From Pseudomonadota bacterium (GTDB lineage Bacteria > Pseudomonadota > Alphaproteobacteria > UBA828): a stretch of 64,000 nt of DNA. Of the stretch, positions 27,163 through 35,589 are shown piece by piece. The stretch spans positions 35,480 to 99,479 of the forward strand of contig JAQBTG010000009.1 in assembly GCA_027624955.1 (NCBI GenBank), read 5' to 3'. A program made the position numbers and the translations under genes. Within the stretch, counting starts at the first letter, position 1. Every line of letters begins with the position of its first letter. The notes beneath the pieces were generated by a model. That model did no database searches, had not been told where the DNA came from, and was given only the letters and a program-made list of their open reading frames with translations.

Positions 27163-28332
27163 TTAGGCGAGGGCGCGCTTCAACTCCGCGGCCAAATCGG
27201 TCCGTTCCCATGAAAAGCCACCGTCAGGCTCCGGTTCACGACCGAAATGGCCATACGCCGAAGTGCGCGCATAGATCGGCCGATTAAGTTTCAAATGTTG
27301 ACGGATGCCACGCGGCGTGAGGTCCATGGCGTCGCCAATAGTCGCAGCGAGTTTGGCATCGTCAACCTGGCCGGTGTTGTGGGTATTGACATAGATCGAC
27401 AGCGGTTTTGCCACGCCGATAGCGTAGCTGAGCTGGATGGTGCAGCGCTCAGCTAGTCCGGCGGAGACGATATTCTTGGCCAAATAGCGCGCTGCATAGG
27501 CCGCCGAGCGGTCGACCTTTGACGGGTCTTTGCCTGAAAAAGCGCCCCCACCATGCGGCGCCGAGCCGCCGTAAGTGTCGACAATGATTTTGCGCCCCGT
27601 CAGCCCGCAATCGCCGTCCGGCCCGCCGATCACAAACCGCCCGGTCGGATTGACGTAAAACTCTTCCTCCGGGCACATCCAGCCGTCCGGCAGCACATTG
27701 ACCACATGGGGGCGCACGATTTCACGCACCTGCTCCTGGCTGAGGCTTGCCGAATGTTGGCTGGATACAACGATCGACGTTGCGGCGACGGGCATTCCAT
27801 TTTCGTAACGCAGCGTCACCTGGCTCTTCGAATCCGGTAGCAAGCCTGGCTCAGCTCCAGAATGGCGCGCTTCGGCGAGAGAGCGCAGAATCGCGTGTGA
27901 GTAATGAATGGCGGCGGGCATGAGCACATCCGTTTCGCGGCAGGCATAGCCGAACATGATGCCCTGGTCGCCGGCGCCTTCGTCCTTATTGCCGGTGCTA
28001 TCCACACCCATCGCAATATCGCCTGACTGCGAATGGATATGAACCTCGACATGAGCGCGTGCCCAATGAAAGCCGTCCTGCTCGTAGCCAATCTGACGCA
28101 CAGCTTCGCGCGCCACATCTTCCATCACGTCATGCGTAACGGTTTCAGGGCCACGCACCTCGCCGCCCAAGACAATACGATTGGTCGTCACCAGGGTTTC
28201 GCATGCCACGCGCGCTTCTGGGTCGCGCGCCAGGAACGTATCGACAATGGCATCGGAAATTCGGTCGCACACCTTGTCGGGATGGCCTTCCGAAACAGAT
28301 TCACTGGTAAATAAGTAATTGGATAATGTCAA
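27163..28332 (-). CDS. metK: S-adenosylmethionine synthetase
   Basis: Makes SAM from methionine and ATP. 389 residues from a TTG at 28332 ([20 protein letters not shown]), because the strong ribosome-binding site GAGGAG lies eight bases upstream and the family begins at this point. The long in-frame extension back to 28425 is leader RNA. Motifs: [13 protein letters not shown] (ATP), [12 protein letters not shown] and [17 protein letters not shown] (methionine and metal binding). The leader contains a stable hairpin and an outer stem, suggesting regulation. Confidence 0.96.
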   Translation of the reverse strand: MTLSNYLFTSESVSEGHPDKVCDRISDAIVDTFLARDPEARVACETLVTTNRIVLGGEVRGPETVTHDVMEDVAREAVRQIGYEQDGFHWARAHVEVHIHSQSGDIAMGVDSTGNKDEGAGDQGIMFGYACRETDVLMPAAIHYSHAILRSLAEARHSGAEPGLLPDSKSQVTLRYENGMPVAATSIVVSSQHSASLSQEQVREIVRPHVVNVLPDGWMCPEEEFYVNPTGRFVIGGPDGDCGLTGRKIIVDTYGGSAPHGGGAFSGKDPSKVDRSAAYAARYLAKNIVSAGLAERCTIQLSYAIGVAKPLSIYVNTHNTGQVDDAKLAATIGDAMDLTPRGIRQHLKLNRPIYARTSAYGHFGREPEPDGGFSWERTDLAAELKRALA

Positions 28333-28375
28333 AATACCGACTCCTCTTTTTTCGGCCTGAATTTTTTCCTGATAA

Positions 28376-28424
28376 TGCCAAGCTTCGACCAGGCGCGACG
28401 ATTCTGTCGCACCGGTTTGTGGCA
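28376..28424 (-). promoter_or_regulatory. metK: Structured leader upstream of metK
   Basis: In the minus-strand RNA, GGTGCGAC (28413-28406) pairs with GTCGCGCC (28399-28392) around AGAATC. An outer stem, TGCCA (28424-28420) with TGGCA (28380-28376), encloses it. The A-rich linker leads to GAGGAG and the TTG start. Position and compactness suggest a SAM-responsive element, but I could not match it to a known SAM riboswitch class. Confidence 0.4.
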
Positions 28425-28490
28425 ATCTTTAGCGAGACGGTCAAGCGCTTTGCCCGGCCGCGGAAGGGCTAAATGGGAACGCAGAGCCGG

Positions 28491-28922
28491 TTAGGCGCCG
28501 TCGCCGCTTTTATCGCCCGAGGCCGGCTTGGCGACGGCTTTTACCAGTTCGAACACCCGCTTGCGCACGCTCGGATCGGTAATCCGATAATACGCCCGTA
28601 CCAGTTCAAGCGTCTCGCGTTTGATGAGCGGGTCGCCCTGGAAAGAGGCGATCTTAACATCGGCCAGTCCGGGCGATTTGCTGGCGACGATTTCGGGCGG
28701 CAAATCATCGAAAAAATAAGAAACGGGAATGTCGAGAACTTGCGATAATTGATAGAGACGGCTGGATCCGATTCGATTCGTCCCACGCTCGTATTTTTGT
28801 ACTTGTTGAAAAGTTAAATTGATCGCGTTGCCGAGCTTTTCCTGGCTCATGCCGAGTAACGTTCGGCGCAATCGAACACGTTTCCCAACGTGAATGTCTA
28901 TCGGATTTGGGTGAAGTGCCAT
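28491..28922 (-). CDS. XRE-family helix-turn-helix regulator
   Basis: 143 residues. HTH_3 domain at about 11-65: VGKRVRLRRTLLGMSQEKLGNAINLTFQQVQKYERGTNRI. The following part, YQLSQVLDIPVSYFFDDLPPE, and the C-terminal helical region LIKRETLELVRAYYRI are typical of the alphaproteobacterial regulator usually found between lnt and metK. Target genes are not known; metK, downstream, is an obvious candidate. The upstream region has a near-consensus promoter (TTGACA, 17 bases, TTAAGA) overlapped by an inverted repeat that may be an autoregulatory operator. Confidence 0.9.
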   Translation of the reverse strand: MALHPNPIDIHVGKRVRLRRTLLGMSQEKLGNAINLTFQQVQKYERGTNRIGSSRLYQLSQVLDIPVSYFFDDLPPEIVASKSPGLADVKIASFQGDPLIKRETLELVRAYYRITDPSVRKRVFELVKAVAKPASGDKSGDGA

Positions 28923-29034
28923 GGGTTCTCTATGTGGTTCGCTATGTCTGAATTAGTTGTTGCTGAATATCGCCGGCGGGTTGCGTTTTACGATACAAAG
29001 GATCGCAGTAAACGAAACTTCGAACGACAGTTTC

Positions 29035-29063
29035 TCTTAACCTATTTCATTTTAATATGTCAA
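29035..29063 (-). promoter_or_regulatory. Promoter of the XRE regulator
   Basis: Minus strand -35 TTGACA (29063-29058, perfect consensus), 17-base spacer, -10 TTAAGA (29040-29035). The leader of about 105 bases to the ATG at 28922 may have further control. The left arm of the neighbouring inverted repeat overlaps the -35. Confidence 0.65.
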
Positions 29064-29089
29064 CAACCGCATGGTTTTTCTGGTTGTTG
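29061..29089. repeat. Inverted repeat at the XRE promoter
   Basis: CAACAACC (29061-29068) and GGTTGTTG (29082-29089) form a perfect 8-bp inverted repeat with a 13-base centre. It overlaps the -35 element and may be an operator of the XRE protein, or a weak end-of-transcript hairpin for lnt, although no U-tract follows. Confidence 0.4.
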
Positions 29090-29134
29090 TTAGGGATAGA
29101 ATTACTCAATTAGTTTAAGCTTTATTGAATAGAG

Positions 29135-30736
29135 TCATCTCGTTTCACGAAATGCGCGCAAAAATACTATGCCGAGTGAAATAATTAGAACTAGGATCAT
29201 TGTCAAGTCGCCCATCATCGCGTATGGCGTGCGCCCTAGCGCCCTGGGTAGGGCGGCTAGCAGTACGCCTTCGGTGCCGAGCGCAAGACGCCCTACATAG
29301 CGGCCGAGCGGATCGATGACAGCAGAAATCCCGGTATTGGCGGCGCGCACCAGGGGCAGGCCTTCCTCGACCGCCCTCAGACGAGCCGCCTGCAAATGCT
29401 GATAGGGGCCGGCAGTATTGCCGAACCAGCCGTCATTGGTGATGTTGAGCAGCCAACCGGGGCGGCTATCGCGCGCTGTCACCTGGCCGGGAAATATCGC
29501 TTCATAACAAATTAGCGGACTGAAGGACGGCAGGCCGGGAACGGTTAGCGTTTGTGCACCGAGTCCCGCCGAGAAATCCAAATTACCATGGGTGAGTTTA
29601 GCGAAGCTCATGATGCTTCGGAGCGGCATATATTCGCCGAACGGAACCAGGTGGTGCTTGTCGTAAGAGGCGCTCAGGCCGCCTTTTGCATCAATCGCGT
29701 GCAAGCTGTTCCATAATATGGGCGCTTCGCCTGGCTCGCCGCCGCGGCGCAGTGCGCCGGTGAACAGCAAGCCGTCTTCGGGCACGGCGGCGGCGAGCCA
29801 GGCCGCGAGGCGCGGGTCATTGCTGACATCGTAAGGCACCGCCGTTTCCGGCCAAATGACATGGCTGAAGGAGCCGGGCGGCACGGCGAGCGTCATGCGC
29901 CGGTGTTTTTCCATCGATGCCTGGCGCGCGTCGGCGCGCCATTTTAGTTGTTGCGGTATATTGGCCTGGACGATTAGCAGTTTGACACCTTCCAGCGCGG
30001 CTGGATGCTGGACTGCAAGACGAACCGTTCCGCCCACCCAAATCGCCGCCAGAAGGAGGATCATCGCGGCCGGCACGCGCCAGTTTCTCACCGCGTCCGA
30101 TTCTTCCCGATGCTCGGCCAGGAGGGCTGGGGCCGCTGCCGCCAAAATGGTGATGAAGCTGAGGCCGTAAACCCCGGCCACCGCCACCATCTGAATCATG
30201 CCCTCGGATATGGTCCAGGACGTGCCGATCAGATTCATCGGAAAGCCACTTAATAGATGGCCGCGCAGCCACTCGGCGACGGTCCAAAAGACGGCAAAGA
30301 CGAGCAGGCGCGAAAAGCCGGTTCGCCGGCTGAGGAACACAGCCAGCGCGGCGAGCGCCGGGAACAACGCCAATCCGGCGCTGAGGCCGAGCACCGCCGG
30401 CGCCGCTACCCAGGCGAATTTGTCCGGATCGGTCAGCAGTGCCGCGCCGACCCAATAACAGGCGGCAAGAAAATGTCCGAAGCCAAACCACCAGCCTGAT
30501 AAAGCGGCCCGCCACGGCGAGCGCGCCGCAGCGATCAACCACAATAGGCCGGCGAAAGCGGGCACCAGCAGTGGCAGCACATGGGCTGGCGGCAGGGCGC
30601 CGGCCGCGGCCACGCCCAAGCAAAAGCCGAGCAGCGAGCGCCGCCAACCGTCGAGCGCCGCAACATGGTTGGCAAGCGTCAGGATGAAGCCGTTCCCGCC
30701 ATGCCAAAACACGCCGACGGTGCGCCTTGAATTCAC
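29135..30736 (-). CDS. lnt: Apolipoprotein N-acyltransferase
   Basis: Adds the third acyl chain to lipoproteins, in the inner membrane. 533 residues from GTG 30736, which overlaps the corC stop (GTGA). Seven to eight hydrophobic segments occupy residues 30-215, then the nitrilase-type periplasmic domain. The catalytic triad is visible: Glu in IWPETAVPYD, Lys in SYDKHHLVPFGEY, Cys in PLICYEAIFPG. The C-terminal segment (YAMMGDLTMILVLIISLGIV) is another membrane helix. Confidence 0.95.
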   Translation of the reverse strand: MNSRRTVGVFWHGGNGFILTLANHVAALDGWRRSLLGFCLGVAAAGALPPAHVLPLLVPAFAGLLWLIAAARSPWRAALSGWWFGFGHFLAACYWVGAALLTDPDKFAWVAAPAVLGLSAGLALFPALAALAVFLSRRTGFSRLLVFAVFWTVAEWLRGHLLSGFPMNLIGTSWTISEGMIQMVAVAGVYGLSFITILAAAAPALLAEHREESDAVRNWRVPAAMILLLAAIWVGGTVRLAVQHPAALEGVKLLIVQANIPQQLKWRADARQASMEKHRRMTLAVPPGSFSHVIWPETAVPYDVSNDPRLAAWLAAAVPEDGLLFTGALRRGGEPGEAPILWNSLHAIDAKGGLSASYDKHHLVPFGEYMPLRSIMSFAKLTHGNLDFSAGLGAQTLTVPGLPSFSPLICYEAIFPGQVTARDSRPGWLLNITNDGWFGNTAGPYQHLQAARLRAVEEGLPLVRAANTGISAVIDPLGRYVGRLALGTEGVLLAALPRALGRTPYAMMGDLTMILVLIISLGIVFLRAFRETR

Positions 30737-31665
30737 GTCTGGTCGGTCTCGCCCGGTGGCGCTGCCGCGCTGACGCGCACCCGTTTTACCCGCCTCGGAT
30801 CGGCGTCAACGATTTCAAACGTCAGTCCGGAAGGGTGGCTCAGCCGGTCGAAGCGCAGCGGCACTCGGCCGGCCAGGCGCGAGACCAGTCCGCCCACGGT
30901 GTCGATATCCTCATCGAGTTCATTGTCTCTGAGTTGCACGCCAAAATGCGATTCTAGCGCCTCGATTTCCGTGCGCGCATCGGCCTCGACGACACCGTCG
31001 GCAGAGATGCTGAGCGTCGGCGTCGACACAACGTCGTGCTCGTCTTCGATCTCGCCGACGATTTCCTCGACCAGATCTTCGATCGTGACGAGGCCGTCGG
31101 TGCCGCCATACTCATCCACGATGACCGCCATGTGCAGCCGGCTGGTACGCATCTTGGCCAGTAAAACGACGACCGGCATTGACTGCGGAACGAACAGCAC
31201 GGGCCGGATAATTTGCGACAGCTGAAATTGCTTCGTCCCGCCCCAATACGACATGACGTCGCGGATATGCACCATGCCGATGATTTCATCCAGCGTGTCG
31301 CGGTATACCGGCATGCGTGAGTGTCCGCCCTGTCGGATCATCTCGACGATATCCTCGAGCGCGGCACTCTCCTCGACGGCAACGATATCCGGCCGCGGCA
31401 CCATTGCGTCCTGGGCGTTGAGGCTGCCAAAGCGCAGCAGGTTCATCAGCAGATCTCGTTCTTCCGGAGTAATCTGCTCGGAGATATCGTCTTCTTCCTC
31501 GATCATTTCTTCGAGGGATTCTTGCCACGTCGCGTCGCCATTGCGCGCGAAGGCGCGGACCAGCCAGCCGCTTACGGAACGTACAATTGAAGGTTCGGGA
31601 TGGCTCTCTTCACTGGTTGAGGCCGTCCCGTTTCTAGATGGGGGTTTGTCGCTATCGTTCATCAT
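30733..31665 (-). CDS. corC: CorC/HlyC-type CBS-domain protein
   Basis: 310 residues, cytosolic. An acidic N-terminal linker precedes two CBS domains (about 85-200; VPRPDIVAVEESAALEDIVE and HMAVIVDEYGGTDGLVTIED) and a C-terminal CorC_HlyC transporter-associated domain (from about 215 to the end). No DUF21 membrane domain, so it is the soluble CorC type. Role in Mg/Co efflux is known for some relatives, not all. Fourteen bases overlap with ybeY upstream; coupled to lnt downstream. Confidence 0.92.
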   Translation of the reverse strand: MMNDSDKPPSRNGTASTSEESHPEPSIVRSVSGWLVRAFARNGDATWQESLEEMIEEEDDISEQITPEERDLLMNLLRFGSLNAQDAMVPRPDIVAVEESAALEDIVEMIRQGGHSRMPVYRDTLDEIIGMVHIRDVMSYWGGTKQFQLSQIIRPVLFVPQSMPVVVLLAKMRTSRLHMAVIVDEYGGTDGLVTIEDLVEEIVGEIEDEHDVVSTPTLSISADGVVEADARTEIEALESHFGVQLRDNELDEDIDTVGGLVSRLAGRVPLRFDRLSHPSGLTFEIVDADPRRVKRVRVSAAAPPGETDQT

Positions 31666-32152
31666 TTTTTACTGCGGTAAGTGGCGCGTAGGGATTAGAA
31701 ATTCCGATACCCGCCAGCGTCCGAATCTCAAGTTCCTCCATTGTCTTGGCATCACCATCGGTGATGTGATCATAGCCCAACAGATGTAACACGCCATGTA
31801 TTACGAGATGGCTTAAATGTTCGCTCAAGCTTATGCCCGAATCCTTGGCTTCCTGCGCAGCTCTTTCGAGCGAAATCACTACATCTCCCAAGGCGTCACT
31901 TTCAAATGGTGCCGGCGACGGATTGGAGTCCGCGTAGGCAAACGCTAGAACATTGGTCGCCTTATCGACGCCGCGATATTCAGAGTTCAGGCTGCGCAGC
32001 AAGTTGTCGTCGGCCAGCACGACGGCGAGCTCGGTGGCGATGGTCTCGGCTGTCGAGGCCAGCGCTGCCAAGGCTGCCTTCCGCGTCACGCGGCGCGCAT
32101 CAGGAAGCGCGGTCCGCCATGCTGATTGGCGTATCGTTATCCCGATCTCCAT
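31652..32152 (-). CDS. ybeY: Endoribonuclease YbeY (16S rRNA maturation, RNA quality control)
   Basis: Zinc-dependent single-strand endoribonuclease. 166 residues from ATG 32152, with AAAGGTAGAG before it. The zinc motif HLVIHGVLHLLGYDH (HxxxHxxxxxH) and the upstream RGVDKATNVLAFAY are diagnostic. A long extension to 32317 in this frame is rejected, as it lies in the coding part of the HD gene. The first 53 bases overlap the 3' end of the HD-phosphodiesterase gene in another frame. Confidence 0.95.
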   Translation of the reverse strand: MEIGITIRQSAWRTALPDARRVTRKAALAALASTAETIATELAVVLADDNLLRSLNSEYRGVDKATNVLAFAYADSNPSPAPFESDALGDVVISLERAAQEAKDSGISLSEHLSHLVIHGVLHLLGYDHITDGDAKTMEELEIRTLAGIGISNPYAPLTAVKNDER

Positions 32153-34457
32153 CTCTACCTTTGCCGTTCTGTTCTCGGTCCTGCGGCCCCGCCCGCACAT
32201 TGCTGGCCGGGTATTCAATGCGACTGTGATAGACGCCCATGACGAGAACCCGCGTGAATGATTCTTCAATATTGGCGAGGTCGGCAATGGTGAGCGCGCA
32301 ATCCGATAATTGTCCATCCGCCATTTTCTCGGCGATGATTTTCCCGACCCGTTCCTTCAGCTCGGCCGGGCTTGGGTTTTTGAGCGCTCGGGTCGCGGCT
32401 TCAACGGAATCGCCGACCATCAGGATTCCCGATTCACGCGTCTGCGGCCGCGGGCCGGGATATCGGTAATCCGCTTCATTGACCGGTCGTCCAGAAGATT
32501 GCGCTTGTTCCAGAGCGCGCTGATAAAAAACGCGCAACAAAGTGGTGCCCTGATGTTGCGTCACCGCTTCGATTACAGGCCGCCCCAGACGATGCGACCG
32601 GGCAAGCTCGATGCCTTCGGTGATATGGGAAAAGATGATACGTGCTGAAAGCTCCGGCGGAAGGCCGTCATGGATGTTGCCCTCGCGCTGGTTTTCCGCG
32701 AAATAGACCGGCCGAACCGATTTTCCGATATCGTGATAAAGCGCCATGACGCGGCATTTAAGAGCGTTGGCGCCGATTGCCTCGGCCGCCGCTTCTGCGA
32801 GATTGGCGATCATTACCGAATGGTGGTAAGTGCCCGGCGATTTCATAGCCAGCGCCTTGAGCAACGGATGATCGCCGGAGGCGAGTTCCATCAACCGCAC
32901 GTCGGTAACTTCGTCGAACACGTACTCGAACAACGGCAGCAAGACCATGGCGAACGCCGCGACCAACCCGCCTGACACCAACGCAAACACCAGCACGATC
33001 GGAATTTCTGCATAGGCTGTGCCGCCGGCGAGAATGAGCACGAGAGGCACGGTTGCCGCCTGGACGGCGGCCACCGCGGCACCGACCATCAGCAAGTCCT
33101 TGCGATGACGGCAAGGCCGCGCGCCGATACCGGCAACCAGCACACCAATCAGATAATAAGCGGCAAGCCAAATCCCGCCGTCGGCGTGATAGGTCACGAG
33201 CAGCGAGAGGGTAACGCCGACCATCAGGCTCACCCGTGCATTGACAAAGATCGAGACGATTACCGCCGCAAGGGCGACGGGGCTGAGAAACGCAGCAGCC
33301 GGGAGGTCGATGCCAATGCCTTCAGCGATGCCGCGTCCAGCAAAAATCGCGCCGATGCTAATGAGCCCGGTGATGCTGATCGAGGCGAGCGTGATGTAGC
33401 CGGTCTTGCGGGTAAAATGCAGCGGTTGGCGGCCGGAGCGAAAAAAGAACGCGCCCAACCCAACTAGGCCGGCGAGAAATACTGCGAACGCCACGCTATC
33501 GACCCAGCCAAGCCCGCCTTGGCGGGCGTCGTTCAGCGCCAAAAGGCGCGACTGAGCACGCCGCGTCACGCGGTCTCCCTCCCGCACGATCACCTCTCCG
33601 CGGCCGATATGCATGGTCACTTCTTCGACCGCGGCGAGCGCTGCTTCGGCGGCGCTCTCGGTGGCGGTGGGGTTGAAGGTGACGTTTTGTTCGGTCATCG
33701 CCAGCGCCGTTTCGAGGATCCAGGTGCGCAGGCTTCGCGCTGAGCCGTACGGCGCCTCACCCGCTTTAGCCCGCATCATTCGCCACGCCCCGGCGACGTC
33801 AATGATAGCGTCGAAATGGAATAGCTTGGCGCCTTCGTCGCTGTCGGCGCGGCGGAGTTCTATCGCACCGCTCTCGGGTAGCATGGCGCGGTCTTCCATC
33901 ACCATGCGCTCGGCAGGCAGTGCCAGGAAATAGGACAATGCTTCGCCGGCGTTCTCGATCTCCGGCAGCCCTTCGAGCAATTCAAATACGCCGGCATTTA
34001 CCGGTAAGCCGAGATCGGCCTCGAAGGCGGCGAGCCGGGCGCCGACTGTCAGCTCGGTTTGCGCCAGACGCGCTTTCAAATTTTCCATCGCCACGACGGC
34101 ATCGTTGCGCCGCTCAAAGAGAAACTCGGGATCGTAATCAAAGCGCGGCCGCACCGTTGAACGTGCCTGTGCGCGGCGCAACGCGGTTTCTTCCGGGTCC
34201 GCCACTTCCAAGCCGCGATCTGCCCGGATGGTGTCCTGGGCGATACTGCCCAAGGCTGGGGTCGGCAGGTCGGACGAGCCGAATGGCGCAAACAGCGCAG
34301 TCATCGCGATAACAAACAGGACCAGCAATGGCCAATCCAACAGCGGTCGCGCGATGTTCCAGCGTTCCTCCGCCAGCGCGCGGATCGCCGAAGTTGACAG
34401 CAATTTGCGCTCCGCGATGAGGCTGCGCTCGAACAGAGTTTCAGATTCCTCGGTCAC
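32100..34457 (-). CDS. 7TM-HD cyclic-dinucleotide phosphodiesterase-like protein (PgpH family)
   Basis: 785 residues. A first membrane helix near residues 40-60 is followed by an extracytoplasmic 7TMR-HDED-type domain (about 80-330), seven membrane helices (about 330-510) and a C-terminal HD domain. Metal ligands: YHHSVMIANLA near 544 and YHDIGK near 571 (HD), plus FSHITEGIELA. PgpH in Listeria and Bacillus degrades c-di-AMP. The last 30 residues are polar and overlap ybeY. Start GTG 34457 overlaps the phoH stop (GTGA). The order phoH-pgpH-ybeY equals that of Bacillus. Whether this organism makes c-di-AMP cannot be seen. Confidence 0.9.
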   Translation of the reverse strand: MTEESETLFERSLIAERKLLSTSAIRALAEERWNIARPLLDWPLLVLFVIAMTALFAPFGSSDLPTPALGSIAQDTIRADRGLEVADPEETALRRAQARSTVRPRFDYDPEFLFERRNDAVVAMENLKARLAQTELTVGARLAAFEADLGLPVNAGVFELLEGLPEIENAGEALSYFLALPAERMVMEDRAMLPESGAIELRRADSDEGAKLFHFDAIIDVAGAWRMMRAKAGEAPYGSARSLRTWILETALAMTEQNVTFNPTATESAAEAALAAVEEVTMHIGRGEVIVREGDRVTRRAQSRLLALNDARQGGLGWVDSVAFAVFLAGLVGLGAFFFRSGRQPLHFTRKTGYITLASISITGLISIGAIFAGRGIAEGIGIDLPAAAFLSPVALAAVIVSIFVNARVSLMVGVTLSLLVTYHADGGIWLAAYYLIGVLVAGIGARPCRHRKDLLMVGAAVAAVQAATVPLVLILAGGTAYAEIPIVLVFALVSGGLVAAFAMVLLPLFEYVFDEVTDVRLMELASGDHPLLKALAMKSPGTYHHSVMIANLAEAAAEAIGANALKCRVMALYHDIGKSVRPVYFAENQREGNIHDGLPPELSARIIFSHITEGIELARSHRLGRPVIEAVTQHQGTTLLRVFYQRALEQAQSSGRPVNEADYRYPGPRPQTRESGILMVGDSVEAATRALKNPSPAELKERVGKIIAEKMADGQLSDCALTIADLANIEESFTRVLVMGVYHSRIEYPASNVRAGPQDREQNGKGRDGDRDNDTPISMADRAS

Positions 34458-35509
34458 GTTCGTTGCGCCCCATCGCGCGCCGTCTGTGCGTCCTTCTCGC
34501 GCTTTTCGTAGGCGCGCACGATGCGCGTGACCAGGGGATTGCGCACGACGTCGTCACTAGAAAATCGAATGAATGCCGCGCCCTTCATGTTCTCCAGGAC
34601 ATCGACCGCTTCCGCCAATCCGGATCGTGCGCCGATCGGCAAATCGATCTGCGACAGATCACCGGTGACCACCATGCGGGAATATTCGCCAAGGCGAGTC
34701 AGAAACATCTTCATTTGAACCGGCGTGGTATTTTGCGCCTCATCGAGAATGACGATGGCGTTGGACAGCGTGCGCCCGCGCATGAACGCCAGCGGCGCAA
34801 TCTCGATATCGCCGGACTCAATCCGCTTCAGCACTGAATCTGTTGGCATCATATCGTGCAGCGCGTCGTATAGCGGGCGTAAATAAGGATCGACCTTTTC
34901 CTTGATGTCACCGGGCAGGAAACCGAGGCGTTCTCCGGCCTCGACGGCCGGACGCGAAAGTATGATGCGGTCGACCTGACCCGACAGATACATCGAAACC
35001 GCAACAGCGACGGCGATATAAGTTTTTCCGGTTCCCGCCGGACCGAGGCCAAACACCAGCTCGTGCGAGCGCATCGCCTCGATGTAGGCGGCTTGGCGCG
35101 GCGAGCGCGGCTCGACAGGATGCTTGCGCGTTTGAATGGGCTCGATCCGCGCCCGCGGCGCGCCGCCGGCGTCCGCGGCACCCCCAACCTGGCCCCGTGC
35201 GCTGGCCATTCTAATCGTCCCGTCGACTTCACTGCTGTTCACGGCCAGCCCGCGTTTGAGCTTGTCGTACAATTCGTTCAGCACCGCCTTAGCTACGCCG
35301 ACCGATTCGGGCGGACCGGAAATCTCAAGCTCGTTGCCGCGTGAGCCGATTATCACTCCAAGGGCGTGCTCAATTTGCGCGATATGGCGGTCATGTTCGC
35401 CAAATAGCATCGCCAGCACCGCGTTATCATCGAAAACTATATGGGTCTGAGCGCTCGGCGCACTGGACTCGCCGGATTTCCCAGGTTCGATGACAGGAAG
35501 CTGGCTCAT
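34454..35509 (-). CDS. phoH: PhoH-family ATPase
   Basis: Cytosolic ATPase linked to RNA metabolism together with YbeY. 351 residues from ATG 35509 (MSQLPVIEPG); the extension to 35695 is not coding. An N-terminal KH-like region (about 40-95, HIAQIEHALGVIIGSRGN) precedes the PhoH domain. Walker A is FGLGPAGTGKTYIA and Walker B is AIVILDEAQNTT. MVVTGDLSQIDLP and the arginine motif near the end are as expected. Eighty bases separate it from miaB. Confidence 0.95.
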   Translation of the reverse strand: MSQLPVIEPGKSGESSAPSAQTHIVFDDNAVLAMLFGEHDRHIAQIEHALGVIIGSRGNELEISGPPESVGVAKAVLNELYDKLKRGLAVNSSEVDGTIRMASARGQVGGAADAGGAPRARIEPIQTRKHPVEPRSPRQAAYIEAMRSHELVFGLGPAGTGKTYIAVAVAVSMYLSGQVDRIILSRPAVEAGERLGFLPGDIKEKVDPYLRPLYDALHDMMPTDSVLKRIESGDIEIAPLAFMRGRTLSNAIVILDEAQNTTPVQMKMFLTRLGEYSRMVVTGDLSQIDLPIGARSGLAEAVDVLENMKGAAFIRFSSDDVVRNPLVTRIVRAYEKREKDAQTARDGAQRT

Positions 35510-35589
35510 CTGGGCTGCCCTGCGGCCCGCGCCGCCGTCTCTGTGGCCGTCTCTGTGGATATACCTGCGGTCATCTCTGCATGCGCCGC

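Noticed and set aside
29817..30707. 296-residue minus-strand frame inside lnt
   Set aside because: Lies in another frame of the well-supported lnt gene, with Arg/Gly-rich content and no family match.
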